Shown here piece after piece: positions 60,223 to 64,000 of a stretch of 64,000 nucleotides of DNA. Location: positions 3,803,094 through 3,867,093 of the forward strand of contig NZ_CP022584.1 of the NCBI RefSeq assembly GCF_002240225.1. Reading direction: 5' to 3'. Numbering within the stretch: position 1 is the stretch's first letter; each line of letters opens with the position of its first letter. A program made the position numbers and the translations under genes. Under the pieces are notes generated by a model. The model saw only the letters and a program-made list of their open reading frames with translations, ran no database searches and was not told the DNA's origin. This DNA is from Paenibacillus physcomitrellae (lineage in GTDB: Bacteria; Bacillota; Bacilli; Paenibacillales; Paenibacillaceae).

Positions 60223-63200
60223 TTGGAGAATAATCGAACCAGAACGACCAGAATCCGATTGAACAAAAGCTTCGTCTTTTTTCTTGCCATAAGTCTGCTG
60301 CTGGCTATGATGCCAAGGATCGTGGGAGCGGCGGATGCCAACCAGCTGCTGAACAGCAGCTTTGAACAGGTGTCCGGAGACATGCCTGAGGTGTGGAGCC
60401 AGGATATGTGGCTGATGGATCAAGGGGCCAGCAGGCTGTGGGTCGATCATCAGGAGGCGCATACCGGTACCTCTTCCGCAGCGGTGCAAAATATTCAGCC
60501 CAACCATGCCAGATGGATTCAGAAGCTGACGGTTAAGCCAAGTACCTACTATAAAATATCCGGCTGGGTCAAAACCTCCGGTCTGCCAAAGGCTTCGGGC
60601 GGGAGCGGGGCCAATTTATTCATTTCCGGAGTGAGCGCGAGCTATCCTCAGGTCTACGATACCCAAGGGGGCTGGCAGGAAGTTGAATTTACGGGCGTAA
60701 CAGGTCCCAAACAGACGGAAGTGACTATAGCGGCGGGACTCGGGCAATACGGTGCGCTTACGACCGGAACCGCCTACTTTGACGATATTTCTATAGAAGA
60801 AACCGTTAAACCGGCTGCAACGACTGCTGTAGTCAACATGGACATTGCCAAACCGGAGACCAAACGGGAGCTTCCGGTATCGGTCACTTCTACTGTGCTG
60901 ATGCTTGCTTTGTTCAGCCTCTTCTTTGCTTACATATACCGGATTTATATGCGGAAGGACGAAAGTCTGAGGCCGCGTCTTGATTATAAAATGCTGCTGC
61001 TGATCTTGCTGGCTGCCGCCTTTGTGGTCCGGATCTGGTCCGGATTGCGGATGGAAGGGTACGCGGGGGATTTAACTACCTTTATGTATTGGGCTGAACG
61101 TCTGCAACAGACAGGGGTAGGGCATTTTTATGAAAAAGGGATCTTCGCCGATTACCCTCCGGGTTATCTGTACGTTCTATATGTGCTTGGCGCCATCAAA
61201 TCGGCGCTGTCGATTGCCGATACGTCGGCTGCAGCACGGCTGCTGTTCAAGCTCCCGGCGATCCTGGCCGACCTAGCGGCAGGGTTCCTGCTGTACCGGC
61301 TGGGCCGCGGCAAAATCGGCGAACGCCTTGCGCTGGCGCTGGCTTTTATCTACCTGTTTAATCCTGCTGTATGGATCGATTCGGCCAATTGGGGCCAGAT
61401 TGACGGATTTTTTGCCGTCTTTCTTCTATTGTGCCTGAATGCGCTCGCGGGACGTAAACCCACTCATTCAGGAGTCTGGTTCGCACTCGCGGTGCTTATT
61501 AAACCTCAGGCCTTGATTTTTACGCCGGTGCTGCTGCTTGTTTTCCTGCTGCAAAAAAAGGGCTGGAAAACATTCCTGCTAACCGTTCTCTACGGTCTGC
61601 TTACAACGCTTATTCTGGCAGCGCCTTTCTACTGGAACAATGGCGGGATCAATGGTTTTTATCAATTGTATAGATCTACTTTGTCTTCTTATCCTTATGC
61701 GGTGCTTAACGCGTTTAATTTGTTTTCACTGGCCGGGGGGAATTGGAAGCCGCTGACGGAAACATGGGGTTTCCTGAGCTTTGGAACCTGGGGAAACTTG
61801 TTCCTGATTCTTTCCGTAGCGCTGACCGTGTGGTTTGCGTGGGGCAGCAGAACGAGTCTGAGGAGGGAAGACCCATCCGGCGAATCTCGCACAAACTCCA
61901 AAGGCAGAATATTCAGCGTTTATCTGCTGGCTTTAATATTAATCGCCTGCGTTTACCTGTTTGGACCGAAAATGCACGAACGTTACTTATTCCCGGCACT
62001 TCTCATTTCCCTGTTTGCCTTTATTCAACTTCGGGACCGCCGGCTGCTGCTCGTCTTCTTCGGGTTTAGCGTTACCCAATACGTGAACATCGATTACGTG
62101 CTGAAAAATTACCACGCCTCCAATTCAGCCACACCGATTGACGGCATAGCGATCGTTTCAGCCATTGTTAATTTGGCTTTTCTTCTCTATTTGCTTTTGA
62201 CCTCTCGGGAGATTCTGTTCAAAGGTCACATCCGGCAGCTGCCGGTGACTTCGCGTGATGAACGCCATATGACGGATAAGCTGATTCTCGAAGAGCTGGA
62301 GCATTCGGCGATCTCTGTTCGCAATCCCCGAATGCAGCGCAAGGATTGGATGTGGGCTGGTGCCATTACGCTGCTTTACGCGGTTATTGCCTTGTATCAG
62401 CTGGGGGATTTGAAATCTCCGACGACTTATTGGCAAACTACGGCCGATGGGGAGAACTTCTACGTGGATCTGGGTTCAACCCAGTCGCTGGAACGGATCA
62501 ATCTGTTTGCTGGCCCGGGCCGGGGGGTGGTCAAAATGGAGTTCAGCAATACGCCGGATCACTGGGACCATGCCGTGGAGCTTGATCTTTACGGCAAGGT
62601 GTTTAAGTGGAATACGGCGGAGGCCCTGATTGAAGCCCGGTATATTAAATTTACGGCGGAATCAGCGCAGACGATTGTGCATGAGGCGGCCATTTACGGA
62701 CGCGGGTCAGATCAGGCGATTCCTGTTGCTTCTATTCATAGTGAGGCGGTTTCCGCTGAAGATACCGGTTCCCCGGATCAGCTGTTCGATGAGCCGGATA
62801 CGGACGTTTATAGACCGAGCTACATGAACAGCACTTATTTTGACGAGATCTATCATCCGAGAACAGCTTATGAATATCTGAAGGGAATGCCGGCTTATGA
62901 GAATACCCATCCGCCGCTCGGGAAAATCCTCATTGCGCTCGGCATTAAAATCTTCGGACTCAGCCCGTTCGGCTGGCGGATTGTAGGGACTGTATTCGGG
63001 ATCGGCATGCTGCCGCTTATGTACCGGATGGCGCTCACGTTATTTGGCAGAAGCCGGTATGCCATTACGGCAACGCTGCTGTTTGCCTTGGACTTTATGC
63101 ATTTCACACAGACAAGGATGGCGACTATTGATGTGTATGCGGTCTTTTTCCTAATGGTCATGTACTATTTCATGCATCGCTACATGTCGCATAATTTCTA

Positions 63201-64000
63201 TACAACGCCGATCGGCAAAACGCTGATCCCTTTAGGTCTCGCCGGTTTATTCTTTGGCATCGGGACGGCTTCTAAATGGAACGTTGCTTATGGAGGAGCC
63301 GGGTTAGCCGTGATGCTGGGCATGTACTTGTATGCCCGCTTCCGGGAAATGAAAGCGGCGAGACGCTGGATAGCGCAGAACGAAGAGACTTCTATAGAAG
63401 AGACGGCGGGGAGCGGGGCAGCGTCTCGGGGCAGCTTGTACCAGATGACGGCGAGCCGGTTTACCCGCAATACGATCATCACGCTGGCGAGCTGTGTAGT
63501 CTTTTTCATCGTGATTCCTGCAATCATTTACAGCTTGTCCTTCATTCCGGTATTAAACGAAGCGGCCGGGGGCTACACATTCAATAACCTGATCGATGCT
63601 CAGATTCACATGTACGACTACCACAGCCAGCTTACGGCGACGCATCCATATTCCTCGCAGTGGTGGCAGTGGCCGTTTATGAAACGTCCGCTTTGGTTGT
63701 ACAATGGTCCTGATCTGGCGCCGGGCATGAAGGCCACCATGGTAACGATGGGGAATCCGCTGATCTGGTGGACGGGGATTTTTGCAATTCTGCTGACGAT
63801 TTGGATTTCGATCAAGCGGCGGGACCGGATGATGTACAGCGTCTGGATTGCTTATTTATCCGTCTATATCCCATGGGTGCTCGTCCCTCGTTATACGTTT
63901 ATTTATCATTACTTTACGATGGTGCCGTTTATGATCCTCAGCATTGTCTATATGATGAAGCTTGGGGAAGAGCGGTATATCTGGTTTAAAAAAATCCGGA
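60223..64000 (+). CDS. Large GT-C glycosyltransferase (PMT-like), runs off the window
   Basis: More than 1250 codons, no stop before the window end. TTG start at 60223 with GAGGTG eight bases upstream. Signal/anchor helix (KSFVFFLAISLLLAMMPRIVGAADA), then a carbohydrate-binding-like beta domain (LLNSSFEQVSGDMPEVWSQDMW ... GTAYFDDISIEE), a transmembrane helix and a first GT-C half (EGYAGDLTTFMYWAERLQ, WIDSANWGQIDGFF, FGPKMHERYLFPAL); a second beta insert (ADGENFYVDLGSTQSLERINLFAGPGRG); then a protein-mannosyltransferase-like half (NSTYFDEIYHPRTAYEYLKGMPAYENTHPPLGKILIALG, with the DE pair). It probably moves a lipid-linked sugar onto a surface acceptor. Confidence 0.85.
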   Translation, partial: MENNRTRTTRIRLNKSFVFFLAISLLLAMMPRIVGAADANQLLNSSFEQVSGDMPEVWSQDMWLMDQGASRLWVDHQEAHTGTSSAAVQNIQPNHARWIQKLTVKPSTYYKISGWVKTSGLPKASGGSGANLFISGVSASYPQVYDTQGGWQEVEFTGVTGPKQTEVTIAAGLGQYGALTTGTAYFDDISIEETVKPAATTAVVNMDIAKPETKRELPVSVTSTVLMLALFSLFFAYIYRIYMRKDESLRPRLDYKMLLLILLAAAFVVRIWSGLRMEGYAGDLTTFMYWAERLQQTGVGHFYEKGIFADYPPGYLYVLYVLGAIKSALSIADTSAAARLLFKLPAILADLAAGFLLYRLGRGKIGERLALALAFIYLFNPAVWIDSANWGQIDGFFAVFLLLCLNALAGRKPTHSGVWFALAVLIKPQALIFTPVLLLVFLLQKKGWKTFLLTVLYGLLTTLILAAPFYWNNGGINGFYQLYRSTLSSYPYAVLNAFNLFSLAGGNWKPLTETWGFLSFGTWGNLFLILSVALTVWFAWGSRTSLRREDPSGESRTNSKGRIFSVYLLALILIACVYLFGPKMHERYLFPALLISLFAFIQLRDRRLLLVFFGFSVTQYVNIDYVLKNYHASNSATPIDGIAIVSAIVNLAFLLYLLLTSREILFKGHIRQLPVTSRDERHMTDKLILEELEHSAISVRNPRMQRKDWMWAGAITLLYAVIALYQLGDLKSPTTYWQTTADGENFYVDLGSTQSLERINLFAGPGRGVVKMEFSNTPDHWDHAVELDLYGKVFKWNTAEALIEARYIKFTAESAQTIVHEAAIYGRGSDQAIPVASIHSEAVSAEDTGSPDQLFDEPDTDVYRPSYMNSTYFDEIYHPRTAYEYLKGMPAYENTHPPLGKILIALGIKIFGLSPFGWRIVGTVFGIGMLPLMYRMALTLFGRSRYAITATLLFALDFMHFTQTRMATIDVYAVFFLMVMYYFMHRYMSHNFYTTPIGKTLIPLGLAGLFFGIGTASKWNVAYGGAGLAVMLGMYLYARFREMKAARRWIAQNEETSIEETAGSGAASRGSLYQMTASRFTRNTIITLASCVVFFIVIPAIIYSLSFIPVLNEAAGGYTFNNLIDAQIHMYDYHSQLTATHPYSSQWWQWPFMKRPLWLYNGPDLAPGMKATMVTMGNPLIWWTGIFAILLTIWISIKRRDRMMYSVWIAYLSVYIPWVLVPRYTFIYHYFTMVPFMILSIVYMMKLGEERYIWFKKIR

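Overview
The window looks like a chromosome segment of a Paenibacillus-type Firmicute. Evidence: strong AAGGAGG-type ribosome binding sites, moderately GC-rich core genes, secreted enzymes carrying copper-amine-oxidase N-terminal-type domains, a YesM/YesN two-component pair beside a sugar ABC transporter with no ATPase of its own, and Bacillus-type housekeeping genes (folE, acnA, ddl, hemL, guaA, a guanine-riboswitch permease). Genus is inferred; no rRNA is present.

Layout. 1-6.1 kb: ogt/HD-GYP overlap pair, YneF-like protein, folE, a LipL-type lipoyl transferase; on the minus strand a superoxide dismutase with an N-terminal DUF2935-like domain and an alpha/beta hydrolase. 6.3-13.4 kb: an IclR regulator, a secreted hydrolase, a GntR(YtrA-like)/DUF1648 membrane-protein operon under a perfect palindrome, and acnA. 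13.6-20.3 kb: an amidase-like protein, ddl, a small protein, uvsE, an inositol-monophosphatase-family gene, a small acidic protein and a GDSL esterase. 20.5-33.2 kb: a complete alpha-glucoside phosphorolysis locus (two GH65 enzymes, beta-phosphoglucomutase, sensor kinase, AraC-type response regulator, two permeases, a solute-binding lipoprotein). 33.3-45.8 kb: SDR/MerR divergent pair, hemL, an LCP protein, a peroxiredoxin, a repeat-rich intergenic region, DedA with a 9-nt minisatellite, a polysaccharide deacetylase, and a MoxR-DUF58-transglutaminase operon. 45.9-47.4 kb: guaA.

47.4-56.06 kb is an AT-rich genomic island inserted at the 3' end of guaA. The last 186 nt of guaA are repeated at the far end (47224-47409 and 55870-56055), and most of their differences are synonymous. 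The island carries two anti-phage-type modules. The first is a four-gene overlapping operon (48328-52305): an EAD-like protein with a helical C-terminal domain, a small middle component, an SMC/Rad50-like DUF2326-type ATPase with a CPVC zinc-hook motif, and a protein joining a second EAD-like domain to a Rossmann-like domain. I read it as an ABC-three-component (ABC-3C) conflict system whose effector docks through paired EADs. The second is a Thoeris system (53077-55716) with ThsA (SIR2 plus SLOG/STALD) between two different TIR proteins. Decayed genes lie on the left flank and between the modules, and no intact integrase is present.

56.1-64 kb returns to core genes: a DeoR regulator overlapping a Gfo/Idh/MocA oxidoreductase, a guanine-riboswitch-controlled purine permease, and a very large GT-C glycosyltransferase (carbohydrate-binding-like N-terminus plus two GT-C halves) that runs off the end of the window.

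Function assignments come from motifs and family knowledge read by eye; no database search was run.
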